Both the position numbers and the translations under genes were made by a program. A stretch of 64,000 nucleotides of DNA from Gammaproteobacteria bacterium Ga0077536 (GTDB lineage Bacteria; Pseudomonadota; Gammaproteobacteria; Ga0077536), in NCBI GenBank assembly GCA_001464935.1, contig LNEL01000047.1, forward strand, positions 1 through 64,000. Direction: 5' to 3'. The stretch's first letter is position 1. Every line of letters starts with the position of its first letter. Shown in pieces: positions 9,393 through 18,824 of this stretch. Under the pieces are notes generated by a model. The model made no database searches, was not told where the DNA came from, and saw only the letters and a program-made list of their open reading frames with translations.

Positions 9393-9416
9393 CCTGCGGG
9401 CCTGCGGGCCTGCGGG
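9393..9416. repeat. Three perfect 8-base tandem repeats (CCTGCGGG)
   Basis: Three uninterrupted copies of CCTGCGGG follow one another just upstream of the MBOAT gene and just after a run of seven Gs. Such short arrays can vary in copy number by slippage. No coding role is visible. Confidence 0.85.
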
Positions 9417-9494
9417 GCCGCTAGATTAGTCGGGTTAGCTGAGCGCCAATATTGATCAATAGCCGCGAACTTGCGCGCAAACCTCGGCTCATCT

Positions 9495-9650
9495 CGTAGG
9501 TTGGGCTGACACAGGAAGCCCAACATGCGTGTCTCGAGCAGCGCCCACACACACCGGCCCATCGGCCAAGGTCAGCGGTACACGCGAGCACACTCCGGTA
9601 GCGCTTTGAGGGCGCATGTGTTGGGCTTCCTGCGTCAGCCCAACCTACGG
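9495..9650. repeat. REPIN-like element: two inverted REP hairpins
   Basis: Two nearly identical copies of a sequence of about 35 bases lie in opposite orientation at 9495-9529 and 9613-9650. Each is itself a hairpin: TTGGGCT at 9501-9507 pairs with AGCCCAA at 9517-9523, and the second copy mirrors this. The GTAGGTTGGGCT core is the familiar head of REP elements found in many proteobacteria. Paired inverted REPs (REPINs) are mobilised in trans by a RAYT transposase, which is not encoded in this window. The element sits in the 431-base gap between ugd and the MBOAT gene. Confidence 0.75.
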
Positions 9651-9691
9651 CTGGTGCGGACCCCACGTCCCGGACCGATCAAATCCTTATC

Positions 9692-9718
9692 TTCTCCGTG
9701 CTCTCCGTGCCCTCCGTG
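9692..9718. repeat. Three imperfect 9-base repeats ending in TCCGTG
   Basis: TTCTCCGTG, CTCTCCGTG and CCCTCCGTG follow one another. Similar CTCCGTG-rich strings recur between genes in many bacterial genomes without a known role. This copy lies 40 to 70 bases beyond the ugd stop codon. Confidence 0.7.
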
Positions 9719-9759
9719 GCTGGATTCTTCCCACACCTCAGCCAGCACCACGCAGACCA

Positions 9760-11064
9760 TCACCGCCCGACGCAGAAATACCGGAAGCCGTGGCTCGCCA
9801 TCGACTCCTGCTCGTAGACGTTGCGCAGGTCGATGAAGACTTTCTCGCGCATCAGCTTGCCGGCGCGCTCGAGGTCGAGGCCACGGTAGACGTTCCACTC
9901 GGTCAGCAGCACCACCGCGTCGCAGCCTTCGAACACGCTGTAGATGTCGTCGCAGTAGTGGACGTCGGCCGGCAGCATGCTCTTCGCTTCGTGCACGCCC
10001 TGCGGATCGTGCGCGCGGATGCTCGCGCCCTTTTCCATCAGCGGCGGCAGGATCGACAGCGCGGGGGCGTCGCGCATGTCGTCGGTTTCGGGCTTGAAGG
10101 TCAGGCCCAGCACGCCGATGCGCTTGCCCGCTTCGTTGCCGCCGAGCGCTTCGCGAATCTTCTTGATCATGCGCGCCTTCTGCGCGGCATTGACCTCGAT
10201 GACGGATTCGACGATCCGGCTCGATACGCCGTGCTCCTGCGCAATGCGCACCAGTGCCTGCGTGTCCTTCGGAAAGCAAGAGCCGCCGTAGCCGGGGCCG
10301 GCGTGCAGGAATTTGCCGCCGATGCGCTTGTCCATGCCCATGCCCTTGGCCACCGCGTGGACATCTGCGCCCACGGCTTCGCACAACGAGGACATCTCGT
10401 TGATGAAACTGATTTTGGTCGCGAGAAACGCGTTCGACGCGTATTTGATCAACTCCGCGCTTTCGAGCCCGGTGACGAGGATCGGCGCCTCGATCAGATT
10501 CAGCGGGCGATAGAGCTCACGCAGACGCTTCTCGGCGCGCGGGCTCTCGACGCCGATCACCACGCGGTCGGGCCGCATGAAATCAGAAATCGCGGCGCCT
10601 TCGCGCAGGAATTCGGGGTTCGACGCCACGTCGAAGTCGGCGGCCGGGTTGGTCTCGCGAATGAGCCGGGCGACGTTGCGCGCCGTGCCCACCGGCACCG
10701 TCGACTTGTCGACGATCACCGTGTAGTCCTTCAGATGCGGCGCCACCTGGCGGGCGGCCTCGTAGACATACGAGAGGTCGGCGAAGCCGTCGCCGCGGCG
10801 GCTCGGTGTGCCGACGGCGATGAACACGAGGTCGGCGTCGCCGGCGACGTCGCCGAGCTTCGTCGTGAACGCCAGGCGCCCTTCGCGCACGTTCTTGGCG
10901 ACGAGGTCGTCAAGCCCCGGTTCGTAAATCGGAATCTCGCCGGCCTTGAGCCGTTCGACTTTGCGCTCGTCGACATCGACGCAGACGACATCGGCGCCGA
11001 ACTCGGCGAAACACGTACCGGACACGAGGCCGACGTAGCCCGTTCCTATCATCACTACCTTCAT
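9760..11064 (-). CDS. ugd: UDP-glucose 6-dehydrogenase
   Basis: A 434-residue UDP-sugar dehydrogenase. The start MKVVMIGTGYVGLVSGTCFAEFG at 11064 matches the conserved N-terminus, so the upstream in-frame codons were left out. The catalytic cysteine is in GPGYGGSCFPKDT, and the substrate-binding lysine region AELIKYASNAFLATKISFINE is present. The enzyme oxidises UDP-glucose to UDP-glucuronate with two NAD, giving the precursor for uronic-acid sugars. It lies 4 bases downstream of the second dehydrogenase gene on the same strand. Confidence 0.93.
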   Translation of the reverse strand: MKVVMIGTGYVGLVSGTCFAEFGADVVCVDVDERKVERLKAGEIPIYEPGLDDLVAKNVREGRLAFTTKLGDVAGDADLVFIAVGTPSRRGDGFADLSYVYEAARQVAPHLKDYTVIVDKSTVPVGTARNVARLIRETNPAADFDVASNPEFLREGAAISDFMRPDRVVIGVESPRAEKRLRELYRPLNLIEAPILVTGLESAELIKYASNAFLATKISFINEMSSLCEAVGADVHAVAKGMGMDKRIGGKFLHAGPGYGGSCFPKDTQALVRIAQEHGVSSRIVESVIEVNAAQKARMIKKIREALGGNEAGKRIGVLGLTFKPETDDMRDAPALSILPPLMEKGASIRAHDPQGVHEAKSMLPADVHYCDDIYSVFEGCDAVVLLTEWNVYRGLDLERAGKLMREKVFIDLRNVYEQESMASHGFRYFCVGR

Positions 11065-11068
11065 GGTG

Positions 11069-12358
11069 TCAGAGTCTCCACAGGGACACGCCGTCCGGGC
11101 ATGTCGCGCGATCCATTTTGGCCTTGACGTCGACGACAACGCCGCGTCCGTTGACGAGGCGGTCCGTCACCGCGGCCCACCCCTGGGCCAGATACTGCCG
11201 GTGCGGCACGGCGAGCACAACCGCGTGCGCCGGCTTCAGTGCCGCCTCGGCGGTCAGCCGGACGCCGTACTCCTCGTGCGCCTCTTCGGCGTGCGCGCAG
11301 GGGTCATGAATCTGGACTTCCGCCCCGTAATCGCGCAGCTCCTCGATGATGTCGATGACGCGCGTATTGCGCAGGTCAGGGACATCTTCCTTGAACGTGA
11401 AGCCGAGCACCGTGACAACTGCGTTCTTGACCGGGCTGCCGTGCTGGATCATCAGCTTCACGAGCTGCTGGGCGACGTAGCGGCCCATGTTGTCGTTGAT
11501 GCTGCGGCCGGCGAGGATCACCTCGGGTATATAACCCGCGATCTGCGCGCGGTGCGTCAGGTAGTACGGGTCGACGCCGATGCAGTGGCCACCGACGAGG
11601 CCCGGATCGAACTTCAGGAAGTTCCACTTGGTCCCGGCCGCGGCGAGCACGTCGCGGGTGTCGATGTTCAGGCGCTGGAAGATCAACGCCAGTTCGTTCA
11701 TCAGCGCAATGTTGAGATCGCGCTGCGTGTTCTCGATGACCTTCGCCGATTCGGCGACCTTGATGGTCGCCGCGCGATGCACGCCGGCGGTCACCACGCT
11801 CTCGTAGACGCGGGCGACGATCTCGAGCACTTCGGGCGTCTGGCCGGACACGACCTTGGTGATCTTGGTAAAGGTGTGTTCCTTGTCACCCGGATTGATG
11901 CGCTCGGGCGAGTAGCCGACGAAGAAGTCGCTGCCGCACTTCAGTCCCGAATGCTTCTCGAGCACCGGCACGCAGTCTTCTTCGGTCGCGCCCGGATACA
12001 CCGTCGATTCATAAACGACGATGTCGCCGTGCTTGAGCACCTTGCCGACGGTCTCGGACGCTTTCAGCACCGGCGTCATGTCGGGTCGCTTCGCATTGTC
12101 GATCGGCGTCGGCACGGCCACGATGTGGAAATCGGCCTGCGACAGCACGGCGGGATCGGCGGTGAAGGTGATGTTCGCGGCTTTCAGATCGGCCGGCTCG
12201 ACTTCGAGGGTGCTGTCTTCGCCGCGCTTCAGTTCCGCAATGCGGTGCGCGTTGATGTCGAAGCCGATGCAGCTCGTCTGCTTGCCGAAGGCCACCGCGA
12301 CCGGCAGGCCCACGTAGCCGAGGCCGACGACCGAAACTTTGCGGTTATGCGTAGTCAT
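11069..12358 (-). CDS. UDP-N-acetylhexosamine 6-dehydrogenase, TviB/WbpO-like
   Basis: A 429-residue nucleotide-sugar dehydrogenase related to but distinct from ugd. Key features are [35 protein letters not shown], and the catalytic cysteine in [15 protein letters not shown]. These place it with TviB/WbpO, which oxidise C6 of UDP-GlcNAc or UDP-GalNAc. It could provide UDP-GlcNAc uronic acid for the WbpB/WbpE/WbpD-like enzymes at 3281-6072. Its ATG overlaps the stop codon of the upstream epimerase gene by four bases (ATGA), which implies translational coupling. Confidence 0.9.
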   Translation of the reverse strand: MTTHNRKVSVVGLGYVGLPVAVAFGKQTSCIGFDINAHRIAELKRGEDSTLEVEPADLKAANITFTADPAVLSQADFHIVAVPTPIDNAKRPDMTPVLKASETVGKVLKHGDIVVYESTVYPGATEEDCVPVLEKHSGLKCGSDFFVGYSPERINPGDKEHTFTKITKVVSGQTPEVLEIVARVYESVVTAGVHRAATIKVAESAKVIENTQRDLNIALMNELALIFQRLNIDTRDVLAAAGTKWNFLKFDPGLVGGHCIGVDPYYLTHRAQIAGYIPEVILAGRSINDNMGRYVAQQLVKLMIQHGSPVKNAVVTVLGFTFKEDVPDLRNTRVIDIIEELRDYGAEVQIHDPCAHAEEAHEEYGVRLTAEAALKPAHAVVLAVPHRQYLAQGWAAVTDRLVNGRGVVVDVKAKMDRATCPDGVSLWRL

Positions 12359-13365
12359 TGGATGCCGTAATACTCTTTATACCAGGAGACGAAGTTGGCG
12401 ATGCCGACGGCCACCGGAGTGCTCGGCTGATAGCCGACGTCCTGGACCAGCGCGGTCACGTCGGCATAGGTGTCGGGCACGTCGCCGGCCTGCAGCGGCA
12501 GGAAATTCTTCTTGGCCTCGATGCCGAGACACTGTTCGAGCGTGCCGATGAACTCCATCAGCGGCACGGGCGTGTTGGCGCCGATGTTGTACAGGCGGTA
12601 CGGCGCCGACGCGGTGCCCGGATCCGGGTTGTCGCTCTGCCAGCCGGAGTTCGTCGTCGCCACGTGATCGAGCGCGCGGATGACGCCTTCGACGATGTCG
12701 TCGACATAGGTGAAGTCGCGGCGGTGGTTGCCGTAGTTGAAGACGTCGATCGGTTCACCGGCCAGGATCTTCTTCGTGAACATGAACAGCGACATGTCGG
12801 GGCGCCCCCACGGTCCGTACACCGTGAAGAAACGCAGGCCCGTGGTCGGCAGCGCGAACAACGCGCTGTAGGTGTGCGCCATCAGTTCGTTGGCTTTCTT
12901 CGTCGCCGCGTAGAGCGACAGCGGGTGATCGACGTTGTCGTGCACCGAGAACGGCATGCGCGTGTTCGCGCCGTACACCGAACTCGTCGACGCATAGACC
13001 AGGTGCTCGACGCCAACCGCCTTGCAGCCTTCCAGCACGTTGACGAAACCGACGACGTTGGCGTCGACGTAGGCATGCGGGTTCTCGATCGAATACCGCA
13101 CGCCCGCCTGGGCGGCCAGGTTGACGACGCGCTGCGGGCGGATGTCCCGGAACGCATCCGCCATCACCGGGCGGTCGGCGATGTCCAGCTTGCGGAACTC
13201 GAAATTCGCGTGCGGCGTCAGCCGCTTCAGGCGTGCTTCCTTCAGCGTGGGGTCGTAGTAGTCGTTGAGATTGTCGATCCCGACGACTTCGTCGCCGCGC
13301 GCCAGCAGGCGTTCGCTCAGACGGGCGCCGATGAAGCCGGCCGCGCCGGTTACCAGAATTCGCAT
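12355..13365 (-). CDS. NAD-dependent epimerase, UDP-glucuronate 4-epimerase-like
   Basis: A 336-residue extended SDR. The start [21 protein letters not shown] at 13365 is the conserved beginning; upstream in-frame sequence is not homologous. The motif TGAAGFIG binds NAD, STSSVYG carries the catalytic serine, and [11 protein letters not shown] the YxxxK. The block [18 protein letters not shown] is characteristic of UDP-glucuronate 4-epimerases (CapI/LpsL type), which make UDP-galacturonate. With ugd two genes downstream the product set UDP-GlcA and UDP-GalA is coherent. It is the first gene of the minus-strand sugar run; the divergent promoter region is 13366-13579. Confidence 0.88.
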   Translation of the reverse strand: MRILVTGAAGFIGARLSERLLARGDEVVGIDNLNDYYDPTLKEARLKRLTPHANFEFRKLDIADRPVMADAFRDIRPQRVVNLAAQAGVRYSIENPHAYVDANVVGFVNVLEGCKAVGVEHLVYASTSSVYGANTRMPFSVHDNVDHPLSLYAATKKANELMAHTYSALFALPTTGLRFFTVYGPWGRPDMSLFMFTKKILAGEPIDVFNYGNHRRDFTYVDDIVEGVIRALDHVATTNSGWQSDNPDPGTASAPYRLYNIGANTPVPLMEFIGTLEQCLGIEAKKNFLPLQAGDVPDTYADVTALVQDVGYQPSTPVAVGIANFVSWYKEYYGIQ

Positions 13366-13579
13366 CACTACTCCATGTTCCTCGCAGAGCCGGCATTCTA
13401 CACGCCGACACCCTGACGGGGATGTTACAAACCGCAACGCTGTCAGGAATTTGCGACCGTTTACGCGAAACCTTAAGCGGCCCCCGGCCGGCCCTGCCCC
13501 GGCCCCTCGGGGCGGGGTCCGTGACACATCTGGACGCAATCCTTAGTATTGCCGCCTAACCAAACGAGGATGCTCACCC

Positions 13580-14008
13580 ATGGCCAACCGTCCGCCGCAG
13601 CAGGCCGATTCGATGTCCGTCGACGTCGATAATCTCTACCGCGAAGAATCGTACACGGACCTCCGGGCCGCGTCGGTGCGGGTGTTGATCCCGGTCAAGC
13701 TCGACGGCTCGGCGGATCCGTCCCGTCCCACGCATTACATCGGGGACACGACACTGATGACCCAGATGGGGCCGCTGCCGGTACAGTTTCCGCTCGAAGC
13801 GGACAACCTGGCCGACGCGCTCGCGAAGTTTCCGGACGGGGTGCGCGAGGCCATCGAGCGCCTGCAGGAACGCGCGAAAGAGATGGCCCGCGAAGAAGCC
13901 TCGCGCATCGTGGTCCCCGGCAAGGCGCCGGGCGGTATGCCCGGCGGCGGGCTGGGCGGCGGCGGCTTCGGCGGCCTCGGTGGCAAGGGCAAGATATCCT
14001 TTGAATGA
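13580..14008 (+). CDS. Unknown small cytoplasmic protein with Gly-rich tail
   Basis: A 142-residue protein without signal peptide or membrane segment. The first 110 residues are a mixed charged domain (VRVLIPVKLDGSADPSRPTHYIGDTTLM, then an amphipathic helix REAIERLQERAKEMAREEASR). The end is a Gly-rich stretch (GGMPGGGLGGGGFGG), followed by KGKISFE. I do not recognise a characterised family. An ATG with GAGG 10 bases upstream sets the start. Its stop overlaps the first possible ATG of ccmA by four bases, so it may be translated together with the cytochrome c maturation genes. Confidence 0.7.
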   Translation: MANRPPQQADSMSVDVDNLYREESYTDLRAASVRVLIPVKLDGSADPSRPTHYIGDTTLMTQMGPLPVQFPLEADNLADALAKFPDGVREAIERLQERAKEMAREEASRIVVPGKAPGGMPGGGLGGGGFGGLGGKGKISFE

Positions 14009-14745
14009 GCGCGCGCGGACCGGCCCTGCGCCGGCCCCGGCCCAGCTCCCCCACGCCTGACCTCCGCCCCGCGACGCCTTCCCTCAAGACCGTGACGAAC
14101 CCCGGTTCCTCCGCGCCAGCGCTGCTTGCGCGCGACCTCGCCTGCATGCGGGGCGACGAACTGATTTTCGACGGGCTGTGCCTGGCGGCTTCGGCCGGTG
14201 AAATCTGGCAGATCGTCGGCGCCAACGGCGCCGGCAAGACCAGCCTGCTGAAGATACTCGCCGGCCTCGCGCCGGCCGCCGGCGGCAGTCTGCGATGGCG
14301 CGGCGTCGAGATTGGCGTCGGCGCCGAAGCGCTGCGTCAGGACCTCTGCTACCTCGGCCACCTGCCCGGCATCACGGGCTATCTCAGCGTGGCCGAGAAC
14401 CTCGACTACCTCGCTCGCCTCAGCGGCGCCACGCCCGTGATGCGGCCGGCCGAGGCGCTGCTGGCCGTCGGCCTCGCCGAACTGGGCGCGGCGCCCGCGC
14501 GGCGCCTGTCGGCCGGCCAGCGGCAGCGCCTCGCGCTGGCCCGCTTCGTGCTGCTCGCGAGTCCGCTGTGGATCATGGACGAACCCCTGACCGCGCTCGA
14601 CCAGGCCGGTCGCGAGCTCGTCGAGCAGATGCTCACGGATCACGCGCGACGCGGCGGCCTGGCAGTGGTCTCGACCCACCACCCGCTCGCCGTGCCGGCG
14701 GCCCATCTGCGCCGCTTCGAGTTCGGCGCGAGCCTCGCGGCATGA
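14005..14745 (+). CDS. ccmA: Heme exporter ATP-binding protein CcmA
   Basis: An ABC ATPase of up to 246 residues. Walker A is GANGAGKTS, the signature is LSAGQRQRLALARF, and Walker B is LWIMDEPLTALD. CcmA powers the CcmAB complex that frees holo-CcmE from CcmC during cytochrome c maturation. The first 29 residues are Pro/Arg-rich and not conserved, so a GTG at 14092 may be the true start; 14005 is given because it is coupled (ATGA) to the upstream gene. It overlaps ccmB by four bases. Confidence 0.92.
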   Translation: MSARGPALRRPRPSSPTPDLRPATPSLKTVTNPGSSAPALLARDLACMRGDELIFDGLCLAASAGEIWQIVGANGAGKTSLLKILAGLAPAAGGSLRWRGVEIGVGAEALRQDLCYLGHLPGITGYLSVAENLDYLARLSGATPVMRPAEALLAVGLAELGAAPARRLSAGQRQRLALARFVLLASPLWIMDEPLTALDQAGRELVEQMLTDHARRGGLAVVSTHHPLAVPAAHLRRFEFGASLAA

Positions 14746-15425
14746 GCGGCGGCACCGCGCTGACGGCCGCCCGTGCGGTGCTGGGTCGCGACCTGCTGCG
14801 CGCATGGCGACGCCGCGGAGAAATCGTGCAGCCGCTCGTGTTCTTCACGATCACGGTCTACCTGTTCCCGCTCGCCATCGGTCCCGCCCACGACACCCTG
14901 CGCGTGCTGCTGCCGTCGATCGTGTGGGTCGCCGTGCTGCTGTCGATGACGCTGACGCTGCCCGACGTGTTCGCTGCCGATCACGCCGACGGCAGTCTCG
15001 ACCATCTGGCGCTGAGTCCGCATCCGCTCGCGCTGCTCGTGTTGATGAAGGCGGGCGCGCACTGGCTGACCGGCGCCGCACCACTGCTCGTGCTCGGCGG
15101 CCTGCTGTGCGCCGTGTTCGGTCTCGAGACGTATACCCTGCGCGCGCTGCTGCTCGGACTGCTGCTCGGCAGCCCGGTGTTGTCGCTGATCGGGACGCTG
15201 GCGAGCGCGTTGACGGTAGGCTTGCGCGGCGGGACCCTGCTGCTGGCACTGCTCACCCTTCCCATGTACATTCCGGTCCTTATTTTTGGCACGTCTGCGG
15301 CACGGAACGCAGCGCTGGGCATCCCGGTCCAAGCAGAAATGTACCTGCTCGCCGGCCTGTCCGTGCTGGCCCTCACGCTGACGCCCTGGGCCACCGCCGC
15401 GGCGCTGCGCGCGCGGCTGGGCTGA
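14742..15425 (+). CDS. ccmB: Heme exporter permease CcmB
   Basis: A 227-residue inner-membrane protein with six hydrophobic segments, starting MSGGTALTAARAVLGRDLLRAWRRRGEIVQPLVFF, the classic CcmB opening. It forms the membrane part of the CcmAB complex. The ATG overlaps the ccmA stop (ATGA). A much longer frame runs upstream but simply crosses ccmA in another register. A 58-base gap separates it from ccmC. Confidence 0.92.
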   Translation: MSGGTALTAARAVLGRDLLRAWRRRGEIVQPLVFFTITVYLFPLAIGPAHDTLRVLLPSIVWVAVLLSMTLTLPDVFAADHADGSLDHLALSPHPLALLVLMKAGAHWLTGAAPLLVLGGLLCAVFGLETYTLRALLLGLLLGSPVLSLIGTLASALTVGLRGGTLLLALLTLPMYIPVLIFGTSAARNAALGIPVQAEMYLLAGLSVLALTLTPWATAAALRARLG

Positions 15426-15483
15426 AGCCGGCGAACGCGGGACGCACATCCAGATCGAGCAGACCGGATAACTCACGAGCTTC

Positions 15484-16230
15484 ATGTTCGAGCGCTTCCA
15501 CAAATTCGCCTCTCCCCCGCACTTCCACGCCTTCGCGCGGATGCTGAGCCCCTGGTTGTTTGGCGTCAGCGCGCTGCTGTTCGCGGCCGGTCTGTTCGGC
15601 GGTCTGGTCTACGCCCCGGCGGATTACCAGCAGGGTGAAAGCTTCCGCATCATCTACATCCACGTGCCGAGCGCATGGCTGTCGATGTTCGTCTACATGG
15701 TGATGGCCAGCGCCGGCGCGGTGGGCCTGATCTGGAAAGTGAAGATGGGCGACATCGTCGCGCGCGCCTGCGCGCCGCTCGGCGCTTCGTTCACGTTTCT
15801 CGCGCTCGCCACGGGCTCGCTGTGGGGCAAGCCGATGTGGGGCACCTGGTGGGTGTGGGATGCGCGACTGACGTCGGAACTGATCCTGCTGTTTCTCTAC
15901 CTGGGGTACATGGCGCTGCAGTCCGCGATTGAGGATCGTCGCGCCGCCGCGCGCGCAGGCGCGGTGCTCGCCATCGTCGGCGTGGTGAACATCCCGATCA
16001 TCCATTATTCGGTCGAGTGGTGGAGCACGTTGCACCAGGGCGCCACCATCACCAAGCTCGACCGACCATCGATGGACATCTCGATGCTGATCCCGCTGCT
16101 CGGGATGACCCTCGCGTTCAAAACCCTGTTCGCCGCGGTGCTGCTCGTGCGCACGCGCTGCGAGATACTCGAGTTCGAACAGCACACGAACTGGGTGCGC
16201 GAACTCGCGACAGGACCGGAGGTTCGATGA
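15484..16230 (+). CDS. ccmC: Heme lyase/export protein CcmC
   Basis: A 248-residue protein with six membrane segments. The tryptophan-rich heme-handling motif is WGKPMWGTWWVWDARLTSELIL, and the flanking periplasmic histidines are present (IYIHVPSAW and IIHYSVEWW). CcmC delivers heme to CcmE on the outer face of the inner membrane. The length and motif order are those of gammaproteobacterial CcmC. It overlaps ccmD by four bases. Confidence 0.94.
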   Translation: MFERFHKFASPPHFHAFARMLSPWLFGVSALLFAAGLFGGLVYAPADYQQGESFRIIYIHVPSAWLSMFVYMVMASAGAVGLIWKVKMGDIVARACAPLGASFTFLALATGSLWGKPMWGTWWVWDARLTSELILLFLYLGYMALQSAIEDRRAAARAGAVLAIVGVVNIPIIHYSVEWWSTLHQGATITKLDRPSMDISMLIPLLGMTLAFKTLFAAVLLVRTRCEILEFEQHTNWVRELATGPEVR

Positions 16231-16403
16231 AGTCCCTGACTGAATTCTTTGCGATGGGCGGCTATGCCACCTACGTCTGGAGCTCGTATGCGCTGGCGGC
16301 AGTGGTGCTGATCTGGAATGTCGTGCAGCCGCTGCGGCGCGAACGGCAGCTGCTGCGGACCATGGGCAGCCGCGTGCAGGGCGGCCGGCGGGTGGCGCCG
16401 TGA
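16227..16403 (+). CDS. ccmD: Heme exporter small protein CcmD
   Basis: A 58-residue single-span membrane protein, starting [23 protein letters not shown]. One hydrophobic helix is followed by a basic tail ([19 protein letters not shown]), the usual CcmD form. The pattern GGYATYVW is conserved in the family. CcmD helps release holo-CcmE from the CcmABC complex. It is fused by four-base overlaps to ccmC and ccmE on either side. Confidence 0.9.
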   Translation: MKSLTEFFAMGGYATYVWSSYALAAVVLIWNVVQPLRRERQLLRTMGSRVQGGRRVAP

Positions 16404-16852
16404 CCCCGCGTCGCAAACGGATGCTGATCATCGGTCTGCTGCTGGCCGGCATGGGCGTGGCGACCGCGCTGATCCTGCAGGCCTTCAACCAGAACCTGAT
16501 GTACTTCTACAGCCCGAGCGACGTGCAGGCCGGCAAGGCGCCGGACGCGCGCGATTTCCGTATCGGCGGGCTGGTGGTCGCCGGCAGCGTGAAGCGCGCC
16601 ACCGACAAGCTCGCGGTCGAATTCACGTTGAGCGATCTGAAACAGGAAGTCGTCGTGCGTTACGAAGGCATCCTGCCGGATCTGTTCCGCGAAGGTCAGG
16701 GCATCGTCGCCAACGGCAAACTCGGCCCGGACGGCGTGTTCGCCGCGCGCGAAGTCCTCGCCAAGCACGATGAGAACTACATGCCTCCCGAAGTCGCCGA
16801 GGCGCTCGGCCATCCCGGCCCCGACGCCACGCTGACGAGGTCCGCGCCATGA
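16400..16852 (+). CDS. ccmE: Heme chaperone CcmE
   Basis: A 150-residue protein starting at GTG (16400), anchored by an N-terminal helix, with the rest a periplasmic OB-fold. The heme-binding histidine is His123 in [14 protein letters not shown], with the conserved tyrosine Tyr127 four residues on. It carries heme covalently from CcmC to CcmF. The overlap GTGA with ccmD and ATGA with ccmF indicates coupled translation. Confidence 0.94.
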   Translation: MTPRRKRMLIIGLLLAGMGVATALILQAFNQNLMYFYSPSDVQAGKAPDARDFRIGGLVVAGSVKRATDKLAVEFTLSDLKQEVVVRYEGILPDLFREGQGIVANGKLGPDGVFAAREVLAKHDENYMPPEVAEALGHPGPDATLTRSAP

Positions 16853-18819
16853 TTCCGGAAATCGGCCTGTTCCTGTGCCTGCTTGCGCTCGCGCTCGCCG
16901 CGGTGCAGGTGCTCTTTCCTGCGATCGGCCTGCTGCGCGGCGAAACCGCCTGGCTCGCGATGGCGCGGCCGGCCGCGCGCGCGCAGTTCGTGTGTCTGCT
17001 CGCAGCGTTCGCGACGCTGGTCCACGCGTTCCTGATCAATGATTTCTCGCTGACCTACGTCGCTCAGAATTCGAATACCGCCCTGCCCTGGCAATTCCGC
17101 GTGTCCGCGGTGTGGGGCGCGCACGAAGGCTCGCTGCTGCTGTGGGCACTGATTCTCGCTGGCTGGACCCTGATGGTGACGCTGCGCGACCGCCAGCTGC
17201 CGGGTGACATCGCGGCCGTCGTGACCGCCGTGCTCGGACTCGTCAGCGTTTCCTTCCTGACGTTCATGCTGTTCACCTCGAATCCGTTCGCGCGCGGTGT
17301 GCCGGCGCCGCCGGACGGCGCGGATCTGAACCCGCTGCTGCAGGACTTCGGCCTCATCGTGCATCCGCCGATGCTCTACATGGGTTACGTCGGCTTCGCC
17401 GTGCCGTTTGCGTTTGCGATCGCCGCCCTCGTGCGCGGCCGCCTGACCCCGGGCTGGGCGCGCTGGGCGCGACCGTGGGCGCTGACGGCGTGGCTGTTCC
17501 TGACCATCGGCATCGCGCTCGGCAGCTGGTGGGCTTATTACGAACTCGGCTGGGGCGGCTGGTGGTTCTGGGATCCGGTCGAGAACGCATCGTTCATGCC
17601 CTGGCTGCTCGGCACCGCACTGATCCACTCGCTCGCCGTCACCGACAAGCGCGGCGCGTTCAAGAGCTGGACGGTGCTGCTCGCGATCGGCGCGTTTTCG
17701 CTGAGCCTGCTCGGCACCTTCCTGGTCCGCTCCGGCGTGCTGACGTCGGTGCACGCGTTTGCAACCGACCCTGCGCGCGGCGTGTTCATCCTGTGCATCC
17801 TCGGCCTGTGCGTCGGCGGATCGCTGTCGCTGTACGCGTGGCGCGGTCCGCAGGTGCTCGCCGGCGGCAGCTATTCGCCAGTCTCGCGCGAGACCTTTCT
17901 GCTCGCGAACTCGCTGCTGCTCGCGGTGTCGACCGCGACGATTCTGCTCGGCACCGTCTACCCGCTGGTGATTGACGCGCTCGGGCTCGGCAAGATTTCG
18001 GTGGGGCCACCGTACTTCAACCTCGTGTTCGGACTGCTGATGATTCCGCTGGCGCTCGCCCTCGGCTGGGGCCAGTTCGCGCGCTGGAAGGAAGACAGTC
18101 TCGGGCGGCTGTGGCTGCAGCTGCGCTTCGCGGCCGGCGCGGCGCTGATCGCCGGCCTGTGCCTCGCGTTCGTGATTGACGGGCCGGCCCGCGTGACCGC
18201 CGCGGTCGGCATCGCGCTCGCCGTCTGGATCGTCGCTTCGACCCTGACCGGCCTGTGGGCACGCTGCGCCGGGCGGGCGTCGCCACTCGCCGCGCTGTTC
18301 AGCCAGCCGCGCAGTTTTGCCGGCCAGGCGATCGCGCATTGCGGCTTCGCGATGAGCATCGCGGGCGTGTGCCTGACGGTCGCAATGTCGGTCGATCGCC
18401 ATGAGCGCATGGCGCCGGGCGACAGCGTGCAGCTCGGCGTCTACGAGTTCCGCTTCGAGTCGCTGAACGAGTTCGCCGGCCCGAACTACCAGGCCGACGA
18501 AGCGAAGTTCACGATTTACCGCGACGGCAAACTGGTCAGCGAACTGCACCCGCAGAAGCGCTTCTACAAGGTGCGCGGGATGCCGATGACCGAGGCCGGC
18601 ATCGACGCGGGCTTCACGCGTGATCTCTACGTCTCGCTCGGTGAGCCGCTCGAGGGCAAGACCTGGAGCGTGCGGCTGCACTACAAGGCCTATGTGCGCT
18701 GGATCTGGCTCGGCGCGATCCTGATGGCCGTTGGCGGGCTGCTTGCGGCCACCGACCGGCGCTACCGGCAAACGGCGACCCAGCCCGCCGCCGCCGGCCT
18801 GCGGGCGCAGGAGTCCTGA
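16849..18819 (+). CDS. ccmF: Cytochrome c heme lyase subunit CcmF
   Basis: A 656-residue polytopic protein. The WWD motif [19 protein letters not shown] and conserved histidines ([32 protein letters not shown]) are in place. CcmF with CcmH attaches heme to the CXXCH cysteines of apocytochromes. The length is normal for the family. The antisense strand is open for most of its length, which reflects GC-rich codon bias. Confidence 0.95.
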   Translation: MIPEIGLFLCLLALALAAVQVLFPAIGLLRGETAWLAMARPAARAQFVCLLAAFATLVHAFLINDFSLTYVAQNSNTALPWQFRVSAVWGAHEGSLLLWALILAGWTLMVTLRDRQLPGDIAAVVTAVLGLVSVSFLTFMLFTSNPFARGVPAPPDGADLNPLLQDFGLIVHPPMLYMGYVGFAVPFAFAIAALVRGRLTPGWARWARPWALTAWLFLTIGIALGSWWAYYELGWGGWWFWDPVENASFMPWLLGTALIHSLAVTDKRGAFKSWTVLLAIGAFSLSLLGTFLVRSGVLTSVHAFATDPARGVFILCILGLCVGGSLSLYAWRGPQVLAGGSYSPVSRETFLLANSLLLAVSTATILLGTVYPLVIDALGLGKISVGPPYFNLVFGLLMIPLALALGWGQFARWKEDSLGRLWLQLRFAAGAALIAGLCLAFVIDGPARVTAAVGIALAVWIVASTLTGLWARCAGRASPLAALFSQPRSFAGQAIAHCGFAMSIAGVCLTVAMSVDRHERMAPGDSVQLGVYEFRFESLNEFAGPNYQADEAKFTIYRDGKLVSELHPQKRFYKVRGMPMTEAGIDAGFTRDLYVSLGEPLEGKTWSVRLHYKAYVRWIWLGAILMAVGGLLAATDRRYRQTATQPAAAGLRAQES

Positions 18820-18824
18820 GTCCG

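Larger units (their letters stand above)
9329..9759. other. Gene-free repeat-rich gap between MBOAT and ugd genes
   Basis: No convincing gene lies here. The stretch holds the 8-base tandem repeats, the REPIN-like pair, and three 9-base units ending in TCCGTG at 9692-9718 just downstream of ugd. The promoter of the MBOAT gene is probably at its left end, but I see no clear -35/-10 pair. Confidence 0.7.

Noticed and set aside
9393..9416. CRISPR-like array
   Set aside because: Only three 8-base units with no spacers; a simple tandem repeat.
16777..18771. Open frame of 664 codons antisense to ccmF
   Set aside because: Rich in Arg, Gln, His and Ala with no domain, and exactly opposite a perfect ccmF. 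It is a by-product of GC-rich codon bias, as are 1060-2370, 7607-9370, 19657-21258 and 32255-34444.
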